Source: a virus. From it: a stretch of 37,094 nucleotides of DNA. The stretch covers positions 1 through 37,094 of the IMG/VR virus record IMGVR_UViG_3300047546_001503; one strand, 5' to 3'. Every line of letters begins with the position of its first letter. Within the stretch, counting starts at the first letter, position 1. The position numbers and the translations under genes were made by a program. The notes beneath the pieces were generated by a model that was given only the letters and a program-made list of their open reading frames with translations, had not been told where the DNA came from and made no database searches. Shown here piece by piece: positions 7,907 through 14,809 of this stretch.

Positions 7907-8428
7907 ATGACTTGTATAGCAGCAATAATCAAAGATGGTAAGTGCTACATGGCAGGAGAAAGAGCCATTGTAGATGATCATCAACAAATGAAATCAGACA
8001 CACCAAAAATATGGAAATCTGGTGACTATTTATTTGGATATTGTGGAACACTTGAAGGACAAATAGTACAAAATAATTTTAAACCACCAATTCCTGAAGG
8101 CAATGTGGATAAATTTATGCGTACAAAATTTTTAGAATCACTAAAAGCATTTTATGATAAATGGGGTATCCCAGCAGAAAAAGATTCTGATTTTTCATTA
8201 TTAATATGTGTAAAAGGTAGAATGTATGAACATGAAGCAACTACCTTAACAATGATCTCCTATGACACGACTTATCATGCCATAGGATCTGGTGCAGCCT
8301 ATGCTATGGGTTCTTTACATGCCACCCAAAACTATAAAGATCCAAAGCGTAGGCTCACTCAGGCTTTAGATGCTGCTATTTTGTATAGTCCACATTGTTT
8401 ATATCCAATTGACTTTTTAAGCAAGTAA
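7907..8428 (+). CDS. proteasome/HslV-like Ntn hydrolase
   Basis: 173 residues beginning MTCIAAIIKDGKCYMAGERA. After removal of Met1 the chain starts with Thr, the proteasome nucleophile; the residue at mature position 33 is Lys, as in proteasome beta subunits and HslV, and position 17 is Glu where those have Asp. Further on, AIGSGAAYAMGSLHAT matches the conserved GSG helix start of the family. It would be a self-processing-free peptidase or amidase forming rings. No unfoldase gene lies nearby. It has its own promoter upstream. Family call is firm; substrate unknown. Confidence 0.82.
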   Translation: MTCIAAIIKDGKCYMAGERAIVDDHQQMKSDTPKIWKSGDYLFGYCGTLEGQIVQNNFKPPIPEGNVDKFMRTKFLESLKAFYDKWGIPAEKDSDFSLLICVKGRMYEHEATTLTMISYDTTYHAIGSGAAYAMGSLHATQNYKDPKRRLTQALDAAILYSPHCLYPIDFLSK

Positions 8429-8437
8429 AGATACAAT
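8409..8437 (+). promoter_or_regulatory. leaderless-type promoter for the 8444 gene
   Basis: TTGACT at 8409-8414, 17-base spacer, TACAAT at 8432-8437, then exactly six bases to the ATG. The -35 lies inside the end of the Ntn hydrolase gene. Confidence 0.85.
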
Positions 8438-8443
8438 ATACAT

Positions 8444-8647
8444 ATGAATCATATAGGAAAAGAAGATTTATCACAAGATGAAGAAGAATTTGGTATGTGG
8501 CTTCTACAGGGTATTGATAGAGGTTGGATTAGTGAGCCATATTGCCATACACATGACGGTGGTACACAATATATGAGTGAAGAAGAAATGCAAGAATGGG
8601 AAGCAGGAGGCGACCCATGCGAACATGTTATTAGAATATTCGTCTAA
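8444..8647 (+). CDS. small conserved actinophage-type protein
   Basis: Sixty-seven residues, acidic, with a compact Cys/His-containing core: WISEPYCHTHDGG, then EEEMQEWEAGGDPCEHVIRI. This pattern (CHTHDG followed by GGDPCEHV) is one I recognise from uncharacterised proteins of actinobacterial phages; the two Cys and several His suggest metal binding. No ribosome-binding site is present because the promoter places the transcript start at the ATG. Confidence 0.7.
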   Translation: MNHIGKEDLSQDEEEFGMWLLQGIDRGWISEPYCHTHDGGTQYMSEEEMQEWEAGGDPCEHVIRIFV

Positions 8648-8661
8648 TTAAAAGGAGAAAA

Positions 8662-9549
8662 ATGAAAAAAATTGCAGTGGGGATTGCAGTAGTTCTTGGT
8701 TTTACATTATTGCAACCAATAAGCGCACAGGCAGCAAACGAATCAATTGTTATTATTGATACAGCAATTGATACATCAATTCCAGTACTTAAAAACAAAG
8801 TTATTTATGAGGTTTGTTTTGTAGAAAGTGGAACATGTGCTAATGGAAAAACAAGTGCAGAGGGTCCAGGAGCAGCAACTCTTCCAAGCGCACAGGCATT
8901 AGGTCCTACTTTTGAGCATGGGACTATTATGGCATTGATTGCTAATCAGATTAATCCAAATGTTAACATAGTGTTTATTCGTGTTGCTGGAACGATGAGC
9001 AATGGTAGGGCTGGAACATTTAGTGCAGACCGCTCAGTTACACAGGCATTAAACTGGGTAGTTGCAAATAAGACTAAGTATAATATTGTTTCTGTATCTT
9101 CATCTGTTGCAACAAGCATGGCTTCACTTAATAGTGGATCCAACTATTGCCCAATTAGATCAGTACATAAACAACTTATTGATAATATTGATAAGTTAAT
9201 CACAATGGGCGTTCCAACAATTTTCCCATCAGGAAATAATAGAGACTATAAGAGAATTGTTTTTCCAGCGTGTATCCCACAAGCAGTAGCAGTCGGTGGT
9301 ACTGGCGAAGATGATTCTGTTTCTCCTTTCTTTAATGCTGGAGATTTAGTTGATTTCTATGCCTTGGCTTGGTACAATACATCAATTAAACGTGTTTCTG
9401 GAACATCTGGTGCAGCAGTAGCATTCTCTGCATTCTGGGCTAAAAATTATAAGGGTGACTATCAATCAACCTATAACTATATTAAGTCTATTGCAAAAAC
9501 TACAAATGGAGTAGTTAACACAAATTCATTTGTTAATGTTTTAGGCTAA
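8662..9549 (+). CDS. secreted subtilase-like serine protease (S8 family)
   Basis: 295 residues with a signal peptide (MKKIAVGIAVVLGFTLL, cleavage near SAQA|A at 24-25). The S8 triad is in order: Asp33 in IVIIDTAID, His86 in FEHGTIMA, and Ser249 in SGTSGAAVAF; the oxyanion Asn lies in FPSGNNRD. There is no propeptide, unlike many secreted subtilisins. AAAGGAG precedes the start by 6 bases. A secreted protease on a phage could process surface or virion proteins, or degrade host wall proteins; the substrate is unknown. Confidence 0.85.
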   Translation: MKKIAVGIAVVLGFTLLQPISAQAANESIVIIDTAIDTSIPVLKNKVIYEVCFVESGTCANGKTSAEGPGAATLPSAQALGPTFEHGTIMALIANQINPNVNIVFIRVAGTMSNGRAGTFSADRSVTQALNWVVANKTKYNIVSVSSSVATSMASLNSGSNYCPIRSVHKQLIDNIDKLITMGVPTIFPSGNNRDYKRIVFPACIPQAVAVGGTGEDDSVSPFFNAGDLVDFYALAWYNTSIKRVSGTSGAAVAFSAFWAKNYKGDYQSTYNYIKSIAKTTNGVVNTNSFVNVLG

Positions 9550-9555
9550 GGGTTT

Positions 9556-9628
9556 TGGTCTGTAGTTCAGTTGGCAGAACGGGGCACTGTTAATGCCTAG
9601 GTCGTAGGTTCGAGTCCTACCAGACCAG
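9556..9628 (+). tRNA. tRNA-Asn (GTT)
   Basis: Cloverleaf of 73 bases: acceptor TGGTCTG / CAGACCA, D arm GTTC...GAAC, anticodon loop CTGTTAA with anticodon GTT, and T arm with GGTTCGAGTCC. No encoded CCA. Confidence 0.95.
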
Positions 9629-9632
9629 CAAT

Positions 9633-9706
9633 GGTCCGTTAGTTCAGTTGGTTAGAACGCCACCCTGTCACGGTGGAGGTCGTCGGTTCAAGTCCGATAC
9701 GGATCG
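9633..9706 (+). tRNA. tRNA-Asp (GTC)
   Basis: Acceptor GGTCCGT / ACGGATC (one G-T pair), anticodon loop CTGTCAC with anticodon GTC, T loop TTCAAGT. CCA is not encoded. Confidence 0.95.
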
Positions 9707-9710
9707 CCCC

Positions 9711-9782
9711 GTCTCCATCGTCTAGCGGTTAGGACAACGCCCTTTCACGGCGTAAACACGGGTTCGATTCCCGTTGGAGATA
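9711..9782 (+). tRNA. tRNA-Glu (TTC)
   Basis: Acceptor GTCTCCA / TGGAGAT, anticodon stem CGCC/GGCG closing loop CTTTCAC with anticodon TTC, T arm CGGG-TTCGATT-CCCG. CCA is not encoded. Confidence 0.95.
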
Positions 9783-9783
9783 C

Positions 9784-9855
9784 GCCTCCTTAACTCAGGG
9801 GTAGAGTACTCGCCTTGTAAGCGAGATGTCGTAGGTTCAAATCCTACAGGAGGCT
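9784..9855 (+). tRNA. tRNA-Thr (TGT)
   Basis: Acceptor GCCTCCT / AGGAGGC, anticodon stem CTCGC/GCGAG closing loop CTTGTAA with anticodon TGT, T arm GTAGG-TTCAAAT-CCTAC. CCA is not encoded. Confidence 0.95.
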
Positions 9856-9856
9856 C

Positions 9857-9865
9857 TGGTAGAAT
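9857..9865 (+). promoter_or_regulatory. extended -10 promoter for the 9883 gene
   Basis: TGGTAGAAT starts two bases after the tRNA-Thr. The transcript would start near 9872 with an 11-base leader containing GAGG before the ATG at 9883. Confidence 0.6.
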
Positions 9866-9882
9866 AGTATAAAAGAGGAAAA

Positions 9883-10593
9883 ATGGCAATTAATATATAT
9901 TGGGCAAGCCTTCAGGATGAGTGGATGAGGGCTGAAGAACCATCTAGTTTATCAAAAACTTTTTATTCAAGGGGGATTCACGATCCATCTAATCCAAAAC
10001 TTAATTTAAACTATTGCCCATCATTCAATAAAAGTTTAAAAAATATTTTTGAAATAAAATCAATGTATGATTATTCATTTAGAATAGAAGAAGGAAAGGT
10101 AATTTCTGATCTGTATGATCAAAGATTTTTTGATCAGCATGTAGTTATTAGAGATGTACAAAAAAAGGTTTTTTCATTTATACAAGAGACTATTTTTTTT
10201 ACAGAAGAAGATAGTTTGCAAATGAGTAGTTATCAGTTTCCATGGTTAGAAAATAATGCAATAACACAAAGGTGTATGCCAATTCCTGGAACATTTGACA
10301 TAGGTAAATGGTTTAGAAATATTGAATTCCCTTTTATTTTAAAAGGTGATTTTAATGAGTTTGAGGTAAATTATGGAGATGTTATGTATTATATTAAATT
10401 TCATACCGATGAAAAAATTAACTTTAAACAATTTATATTTGATTCAAAAATGATGGATTATTTAGGATCATCTCTTGCAGCAAACAATAATACAAATATG
10501 GGTTTTTCCAAAGGAAGCATGGATACTTTTTATAAACTTTTTAGACATAAAAAAAGATTAATAAAAGATATAAAGGCTAATTTGATAGAATAG
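9883..10593 (+). CDS. divergent member of the six-copy IPxWY/GTPIAQ family
   Basis: 236 residues. It lacks the N-terminal IPxWY motif but keeps the family frame: CPSFNKSLKNIFEIKSMYDY aligns with KKCxPFLDxxTSGY, and FRNIEFPFILKGDFNEFEVNYG followed by DVMYYIKFHT aligns with the FPFxxKxxFxGIIxxGTPIAQxIPxKR block of the other five copies. It is the most degenerate copy. No enzyme function is known; see the 11336 entry for the fold argument. It lies directly after the tRNA cluster with its own promoter. Confidence 0.6.
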   Translation: MAINIYWASLQDEWMRAEEPSSLSKTFYSRGIHDPSNPKLNLNYCPSFNKSLKNIFEIKSMYDYSFRIEEGKVISDLYDQRFFDQHVVIRDVQKKVFSFIQETIFFTEEDSLQMSSYQFPWLENNAITQRCMPIPGTFDIGKWFRNIEFPFILKGDFNEFEVNYGDVMYYIKFHTDEKINFKQFIFDSKMMDYLGSSLAANNNTNMGFSKGSMDTFYKLFRHKKRLIKDIKANLIE

Positions 10594-10610
10594 TAATAGT
10601 ATGGTATAAT
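10582..10610 (+). promoter_or_regulatory. promoter of hsp20
   Basis: TTGATA at 10582-10587, 17-base spacer, TATAAT at 10605-10610 preceded by TGG. The transcript starts near 10617, exactly where the leader hairpin begins. Confidence 0.85.
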
Positions 10611-10616
10611 TATTTT

Positions 10617-10667
10617 GTACCCGCCAAATGGGGGTACTTAAAATGACTCGCTTAACAAGGAGGAAAA
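10617..10667 (+). promoter_or_regulatory. hsp20 mRNA leader with stem-loop and overlapping small ORF
   Basis: GTACCC / GGGTAC with an inner CC/GG pair closes an AAAT loop at 10617-10637, at the very 5' end of the predicted transcript. An 18-codon reading frame starts at ATG 10643 and runs through the AAGGAGG ribosome site into the hsp20 gene (stop 10697-10699). Either feature could control hsp20 translation, for example by protecting the 5' end. Confidence 0.55.
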
Positions 10668-11087
10668 ATGGTAAGTACATGGTCATTGGATCTTTTTAAA
10701 GATCCTTTTTTTATTGGATTCAACAGAGAGTTGGATCGTTTATCTAATATCCATCGTGAGGCAACTCATCAGTCATACCCACCATATAATTTGGTAAAGG
10801 TTGATGAGGACACTTACAAGTTATCTTTGGCTGTTGCTGGATTTAGTAAGCCAGAGATTGAGGTTTCTGTGGATAATGGAACATTAATTGTAAAGGGTGA
10901 GAAAGCCGAAGAGACTTCTGAGGAAGTTTTACATAAGGGGATCGCAGCCAGAAAATTCACACGCACCTTTGCTCTTGGAGAGTATATGGAGGTAGATCGT
11001 GCTGAAATGGCAGACGGTATTCTTAACATCTTTGTGGAACGTAACATACCCGAAGAAAAGAAACCAAAAACAATCAAAATCAAATAA
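10668..11087 (+). CDS. hsp20: small heat shock protein (Hsp20/alpha-crystallin)
   Basis: 139 residues: a short aromatic N-terminal arm, an alpha-crystallin domain (about 36-125) with the AVAGFSKPEIEVSVDNGTL core and the A-x-x-x-DGIL-x-I conserved beta-strand (MADGILNIFV), and a C-terminal I-K-I tail that binds neighbouring subunits in this family. It would hold unfolding proteins as an ATP-independent chaperone during infection. Hsp20 genes are frequent in aquatic phages. AGGAGG lies 5 bases upstream. Base composition is slightly richer in GC than its neighbours. Confidence 0.93.
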   Translation: MVSTWSLDLFKDPFFIGFNRELDRLSNIHREATHQSYPPYNLVKVDEDTYKLSLAVAGFSKPEIEVSVDNGTLIVKGEKAEETSEEVLHKGIAARKFTRTFALGEYMEVDRAEMADGILNIFVERNIPEEKKPKTIKIK

Positions 11088-11099
11088 ATAAAAAACCAC

Positions 11100-11123
11100 C
11101 TGAGCAAGTGGATAAACTGCTCA
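11100..11123 (+). other. hairpin shared with the DUF932 gene terminator
   Basis: TGAGCA (11101-11106) and TGCTCA (11118-11123) form a 6-bp stem with an 11-base loop. No T tract follows on this strand. The 24-base element matches, with two substitutions, the leftward terminator hairpin at 36006-36029. Confidence 0.6.
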
Positions 11124-11130
11124 TAATAAG

Positions 11131-11159
11131 TTGACAGTAAATTGTTAGGGTGGTAGAAT
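11131..11159 (+). promoter_or_regulatory. leaderless-type promoter for the FmdB-like gene
   Basis: TTGACA at 11131-11136, 17-base spacer, TAGAAT at 11154-11159 with TGG before it, then exactly six bases to the ATG at 11166. Confidence 0.9.
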
Positions 11160-11165
11160 ATATAT

Positions 11166-11339
11166 ATGCCAGTTTATGAGTACAAATGTTCTCAATGTTT
11201 TTCTCAGATAGAATTTGAGCGTGGATTTGGAGAAGATAGAGAACCTTCATGTTGTGGAGCAACAATGATAAGGGTTTGGAATTCATTTGGTATACAGTTT
11301 AAAGGTGATGGATTTTATTCAACGGATAATAAAAAATGA
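11166..11339 (+). CDS. FmdB-family zinc ribbon protein
   Basis: Fifty-seven residues. The family signature is clear: MPVYEYKCSQC at the start, a second Cys pair CC at 29-30 in place of the usual CxxC, and the closing GIQFKGDGFYSTD, which matches the family's G-x-x-F-K-G-x-G-[FW]-Y-x-T-D. FmdB-type proteins are putative zinc-ribbon regulators; function in phages is unknown. The altered second knuckle (Cys-Cys) may weaken metal binding. Its stop overlaps the start of the next gene (ATGA). Confidence 0.88.
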   Translation: MPVYEYKCSQCFSQIEFERGFGEDREPSCCGATMIRVWNSFGIQFKGDGFYSTDNKK

Positions 11340-12040
11340 AAAAAATAGAATTTATATGTCAAACTGGCAATTTTGTAGATGCAGATAAACCAGTTCCAGC
11401 AAAAAGTTTAATACCAGAATGGTATAGAAAAATGAAACCATATTTTGGTCAAAAAGATTTACAAATTGATCTTCAGGCAGGTATGGCAGTAAACAGAACA
11501 ATAAAAAAATGCATACCAGTACTGGATGCAATAACATCAGGATATATAATAACAACCTATGCTGATTTAAAAGTAACAAGAGACAATTATGACAATATTC
11601 CATTTTTCACATGGGCATCAACACCAAATAGCATTGATGCTGTATCTCTTCATTTCCCAGAACAAGTTGAAAATTATCCAGGAATGAAGGAGCCGACTAT
11701 ACCAAAGTTTAGAAATATTTGGACAATAAAAACTCCGCCAGGATACTCTTGTTTGTTTACTCCACCAGCACACCACGATACTCCATTGAGTATATTTTCA
11801 GGAATTGTTGATACAGATAAGTATGCATCTGCTGTGGAATTTCCTTTTATGTTAAAGGATCCAAATTTTATTGGGATAATACCAAGAGGAACTCCAATAG
11901 CACAGGTTATTCCATTTAAAAGAGATTCTTGGAAGTCGTACTATTCAAGTTCAACTGATGTGACTTTTGGCACATTTATGAGAAGTTTTTTTACAGATGG
12001 TTATAAAAAAATGGTCTGGTCAAAAAAGAGTTTTGATTAA
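11336..12040 (+). CDS. IPxWY/GTPIAQ family protein, copy A
   Basis: 234 residues, the clearest copy of the family. Ordered motifs: PVPAKSLIPEWYRKM (about 20-34), KKCIPVLDAITSGY (57-72), TPPGYSCLFTPP (about 137-148), SGIVDTD (156-162), VEFPFMLK, and GIIPRGTPIAQVIPFKRDSW (about 180-200), then GYKKMVW near the end. The blocks P-GY..PP, G-I-V-D-x-D and G-T-P-I-A-Q lie in the order and spacing of dUTPase motifs 2, 3 and 4 (PRSG, GVIDxDYRG, GDRIAQL). I infer a dUTPase/dCTP deaminase-like beta-clip fold, but catalytic residues are not clearly conserved. Confidence 0.7.
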   Translation: MKKIEFICQTGNFVDADKPVPAKSLIPEWYRKMKPYFGQKDLQIDLQAGMAVNRTIKKCIPVLDAITSGYIITTYADLKVTRDNYDNIPFFTWASTPNSIDAVSLHFPEQVENYPGMKEPTIPKFRNIWTIKTPPGYSCLFTPPAHHDTPLSIFSGIVDTDKYASAVEFPFMLKDPNFIGIIPRGTPIAQVIPFKRDSWKSYYSSSTDVTFGTFMRSFFTDGYKKMVWSKKSFD

Positions 12041-12051
12041 TAAACTAGGGG

Positions 12052-12057
12052 TATAAT
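12052..12057 (+). promoter_or_regulatory. leaderless-type -10 for the 12064 gene
   Basis: TATAAT followed by exactly six bases and the ATG at 12064. No good -35 at 17-base spacing. Confidence 0.7.
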
Positions 12058-12063
12058 ATACGT

Positions 12064-12327
12064 ATGGCACGTCCAATTATTAAAGAAAAACCAGCAGTAG
12101 AGGAAAAAGAGTGTCTTTTAAAAGCAATTGATCGTTGCGATAGATGTAATGCTCAAGCATATGTTATGGTAAAAGGATCAACTGGAGATCTATTATTTTG
12201 CGGACATCATTATGATAAAATTATGAATAATCCAGATGCTTATACTAAAATGATGGCTTTCATGCTCGAGGTAATTGATGAACGTGACCGTCTTATAGAA
12301 AATAAACTAGTTGGAAGTCATAATTAA
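12064..12327 (+). CDS. DUF7455-like zinc-binding protein
   Basis: Eighty-seven residues. The core CDRCNAQAYVMVKGSTGDLLFCGHHYDK matches a small actinobacterial family (DUF7455 type) with CDRCxAQAY and FCxHH, presumably binding one zinc through Cys-Cys-Cys-His. The C-terminal half is helical and charged. Family members are found mostly in Actinobacteria and their phages, which supports the host inference. Stop overlaps the nuclease start (TAATG). Confidence 0.8.
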   Translation: MARPIIKEKPAVEEKECLLKAIDRCDRCNAQAYVMVKGSTGDLLFCGHHYDKIMNNPDAYTKMMAFMLEVIDERDRLIENKLVGSHN

Positions 12328-12734
12328 TGTATACATATTTTGTAAGAGAGATAAAGTCTGTAGTTGATGGAGATACTATAGATGTTGTAATTGACTTAGG
12401 ATTTAATGTTTTATTTGAACAGCGTGTTCGTTTGGCTGGTATTGATACCCCAGAATCTCGTACATCTGATAAATTTGAAAAAAGTTTGGGTATTGAATCA
12501 AAAGATTATTTAAAAAAACAACTTAAAGATGCAAAGTCTATTATAATTAGAACAGAAAAAATGGATTCATCTGAAAAATATGGTCGCATTCTTGGTTGGC
12601 TATATGTTAACGGAGAGTCAGAGTCTATTAATAATAAGATGATCAGTGATGGTTATGCTTGGGGCTATCTTGGAGAAACAAAAATTAAAGACTTTTCTGC
12701 TTTGGCAGCACAAAGAAAAAAATCTGGAAAATGA
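12327..12734 (+). CDS. staphylococcal nuclease-like (thermonuclease) protein
   Basis: 135 residues, an SNase OB-fold domain with little else. D14 and D16 (VDGDT) and D40 (AGIDTPE) fit the calcium site; R35 and E43 fit the catalytic Arg and Glu; EKYGRILGWLYV supplies the second catalytic Arg. It would cut DNA or RNA to 3'-phosphate ends. No signal peptide, so it acts inside the cell, perhaps on host nucleic acid. It overlaps the thioredoxin gene by four bases (ATGA). Confidence 0.9.
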   Translation: MYTYFVREIKSVVDGDTIDVVIDLGFNVLFEQRVRLAGIDTPESRTSDKFEKSLGIESKDYLKKQLKDAKSIIIRTEKMDSSEKYGRILGWLYVNGESESINNKMISDGYAWGYLGETKIKDFSALAAQRKKSGK

Positions 12735-12985
12735 AACTTGTATACTATTTTACTGCAGACTGGTGTAACCCATGTAAAAAAACTCGTCCGATAGTAGAAG
12801 AAATTAACCGTAATCAAAATAATATAAAATTTCATTTTATAGATGCAGATAGTGAAAAAGAAATGTTATTAAATTTTAATGTTAAATCTATACCTACATT
12901 TATTTTTATTGAAAATGGTAAAGAAATTAAAAGATTAAGTGGTGGACAAACTAAAGAAAGTCTGATAGAATTTATAAATGAATAG
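12731..12985 (+). CDS. thioredoxin-like protein
   Basis: Eighty-four residues, shorter than typical thioredoxins (about 105). The redox site is W11-C12-N-P-C15; the cis-Pro loop is SIPTFIF and the glycine pair GG follows in LSGGQTKESL. It should reduce disulfides, for example for ribonucleotide reductase, or adjust host redox state. Coupled to the nuclease gene upstream and to the small gene downstream. Confidence 0.9.
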   Translation: MKLVYYFTADWCNPCKKTRPIVEEINRNQNNIKFHFIDADSEKEMLLNFNVKSIPTFIFIENGKEIKRLSGGQTKESLIEFINE

Positions 12986-13307
12986 TAATGATCAACAACT
13001 TTTTGATAAACTATTATTAGAAGGTGCTTTAGAAATTGCTGGAATAAATGAAAAAACTGGCGAATTTTTATATAATTTTACTTATAAGTTAAAGGAAGTT
13101 ATGCCAGAACTATATAAAGAACACCTGAAGTATGTAAATGATAAAATAATGATACTCTGGGAAAAAGGATTTTTGGATGTTGATTTTCTATCTGATAATC
13201 CTACTGTAAAATTAACATCAAAAGCGCTCAATAAAGAAGAAATCGCTAGTTTGCCAGATGAGGATATCTGGTCAATTAATGAAATAAAAAGAGTCCTTGG
13301 TCTATAA
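12978..13307 (+). CDS. small hypothetical protein, paralogue of the 298-531 gene
   Basis: 109 residues. The first 65 align with the gene at 298-531 (LLLEGALEIAGINEKTGEFLYNF). The C-terminal 45 residues, which the other lacks, are a helical segment ending WSINEIKRVLGL. Overlaps the thioredoxin gene by 8 bases. No motif indicates activity. Confidence 0.7.
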   Translation: MNSNDQQLFDKLLLEGALEIAGINEKTGEFLYNFTYKLKEVMPELYKEHLKYVNDKIMILWEKGFLDVDFLSDNPTVKLTSKALNKEEIASLPDEDIWSINEIKRVLGL

Positions 13308-13312
13308 CAATC

Positions 13313-13321
13313 TGATATAAT
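13313..13321 (+). promoter_or_regulatory. leaderless-type extended -10 for the 13328 gene
   Basis: TGATATAAT, then exactly six bases to the ATG at 13328. Confidence 0.75.
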
Positions 13322-13327
13322 GGCATT

Positions 13328-14266
13328 ATGCCATATCATGTAGGTGCTAAAGGGTCTTATGGATGTGCGGGATATCCCGCTCTAAAAGACGGTACAAATG
13401 AGGTTATGGGCTGCCATCAAACACGTTCTCAAGCAGCAGCACAGATCTATGCAATTAATCGTTCTGAGGGCAATATAGGCAAGGCTATGGTCAAAGAAGG
13501 CGATATGGTCATGGCTCCTAATGATGATGAAGTTTATGTTGGTCGTATTGTTCATGTAATGACTGAGGGAATGCTTGGATATCCTGGATCAGAATATTCT
13601 ATTATGGCTTCTGCAGAAGAACCAGCAGTATTAATTCAACTTTTTGAAATGGAAGATGGCGGATTAGAAGAGACAGAATATTTTATAGGTATGGAGGCGT
13701 CAGAGGTTATGCCAATGCCATCTCTAGAGTCAAATGTTGGTATTGATAAATCAATGCACGAAATGCAAGATGATGAAGATGATATAGATAAGGCAAAGAA
13801 GCCTAATTATGGAGAAATGATTAAGCCACGCAGTGGCGGATCTGAACCATCTAATCCAAGATTATATGCAAGAGTTGTGCAAGCAGCAAAAGATAAGTTT
13901 GATGTTTATCCTTCCGCAGTTGCTAATGCTTGGGTAGTTCAAGAATATAAGCGTCGTGGTGGAACATACAAGGGCGAAGGCATTGAGGCAGAAAAACGTG
14001 AGTTTTCAAGTTCTACTCGTGAGAGAATGGCAGAAGCAGGAACAGCAATGCCAGATGGATCTTTTCCAATTGCAAATCGTAATGATTTAATGAATGCAAT
14101 TAGATCTGTTGGTCGTGCAAAAAATTATGATTCTGCAAAACAACACATTATTCGCCGTGCTCGTGCACTAGGATTAGTAGATATGCTTCCAGAAGACTGG
14201 AAGCCAGGAGTTCGTAAAACTATGTGGGGCGGATCAGTATTTGATTTAAATCCGTTTACAAAATAA
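13328..14266 (+). CDS. multidomain protein with head-maturation-associated domains
   Basis: 312 residues in four blocks. 1-48: a Cys/Gly-rich domain (GAKGSYGCAGYPALKDGT...GCHQTRSQAAAQI). 50-130: a small beta domain (EGDMVMAPNDDEVYVGRI). 155-220: a helical domain (NPRLYARVVQAAKDKFDVYPSAVANAWVVQEYKRRGG). 235-300: a domain found with phage prohead proteases (AMPDGSFPIANRNDLMNAIR...HIIRRARALG). These domains commonly decorate capsid protease or portal proteins of actinophages; here they occur without a protease domain. A structural or assembly role is inferred. Leaderless promoter upstream. Confidence 0.7.
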   Translation: MPYHVGAKGSYGCAGYPALKDGTNEVMGCHQTRSQAAAQIYAINRSEGNIGKAMVKEGDMVMAPNDDEVYVGRIVHVMTEGMLGYPGSEYSIMASAEEPAVLIQLFEMEDGGLEETEYFIGMEASEVMPMPSLESNVGIDKSMHEMQDDEDDIDKAKKPNYGEMIKPRSGGSEPSNPRLYARVVQAAKDKFDVYPSAVANAWVVQEYKRRGGTYKGEGIEAEKREFSSSTRERMAEAGTAMPDGSFPIANRNDLMNAIRSVGRAKNYDSAKQHIIRRARALGLVDMLPEDWKPGVRKTMWGGSVFDLNPFTK

Positions 14267-14409
14267 TGTCTAGCGGAAAATATAAACCACATCGTGGTTT
14301 TAATCCAGTTCAAATTAAAGACGGAAATGTTGTTCGCCTTAGAAAAGATGGCACAGTAAAAGCAGTTCTTGGAAAATACGGGGAGTATAGTAAAAATGGC
14401 AAGAAGTAA
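14266..14409 (+). CDS. 47-residue basic protein
   Basis: Starts on the A of the preceding TAA (TAATG). Basic, with a compact beta-like core: VQIKDGNVVRLRKDGTVKAVLGKYG. It overlaps the next gene by 14 bases and carries that gene's GGGGAG ribosome site. No family recognised, but start, coupling and codon use look genuine. Confidence 0.65.
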   Translation: MSSGKYKPHRGFNPVQIKDGNVVRLRKDGTVKAVLGKYGEYSKNGKK

Positions 14410-14794
14410 AATCATACAACCTTCAGATATTTATAAAGCAGAAACATATACGCCTACTGCTGGCATGAAGGCTGCTGCACGTCGTGCATTACGCTGGAAA
14501 GAAGAGGGTAAGGCAAAAGGTGCTGGAACTCCTGTTGGATGGGGTCGTGCAACTGACATAGTTGCAGGGCGTGGGCTATCTTTAGATACAGTAAAAAGAA
14601 TGTATTCCTTCTTTTCTCGTCATGAAGTTGACAAAAAGGGAAAAGACTTCTATAATATTAGTAATCCATCAAATGGTCGCATTATGTGGGATGCATGGGG
14701 CGGAGATGCTGGATTTTCTTGGTCACGAAAAATAGTAAATCGTGAAAAAAATAAAGCAAAAAAAGTTTGGGAAGGCTCTGCTTTCCAAATTTAA
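14396..14794 (+). CDS. phage head-associated domain protein
   Basis: 132 residues from the ATG at 14396, which has GGGGAG 10 bases upstream; an in-frame ATG at 14369 is unsupported. The sequence carries a domain I recognise as an add-on of phage head proteins: AAARRALRWKEEGKAKGAGT, GWGRATDIVAGRGLSLDTVKRM, then YNISNPSNGRIMWDAWGGDAG. It belongs with the neighbouring 13328 protein. Biochemical role not known. Confidence 0.68.
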   Translation: MARSKIIQPSDIYKAETYTPTAGMKAAARRALRWKEEGKAKGAGTPVGWGRATDIVAGRGLSLDTVKRMYSFFSRHEVDKKGKDFYNISNPSNGRIMWDAWGGDAGFSWSRKIVNREKNKAKKVWEGSAFQI

Positions 14795-14809
14795 TAACTA
14801 GGGGGAAAT

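Noticed and set aside
11100-11123. Rho-independent terminator of hsp20
   Set aside because: The stem is only 6 bp with an 11-base loop and no T tract follows; listed as a hairpin only.
13082-13339. Leftward frame opposite the 12978 gene
   Set aside because: No ribosome site or promoter, and the + strand frame has a clear paralogue.
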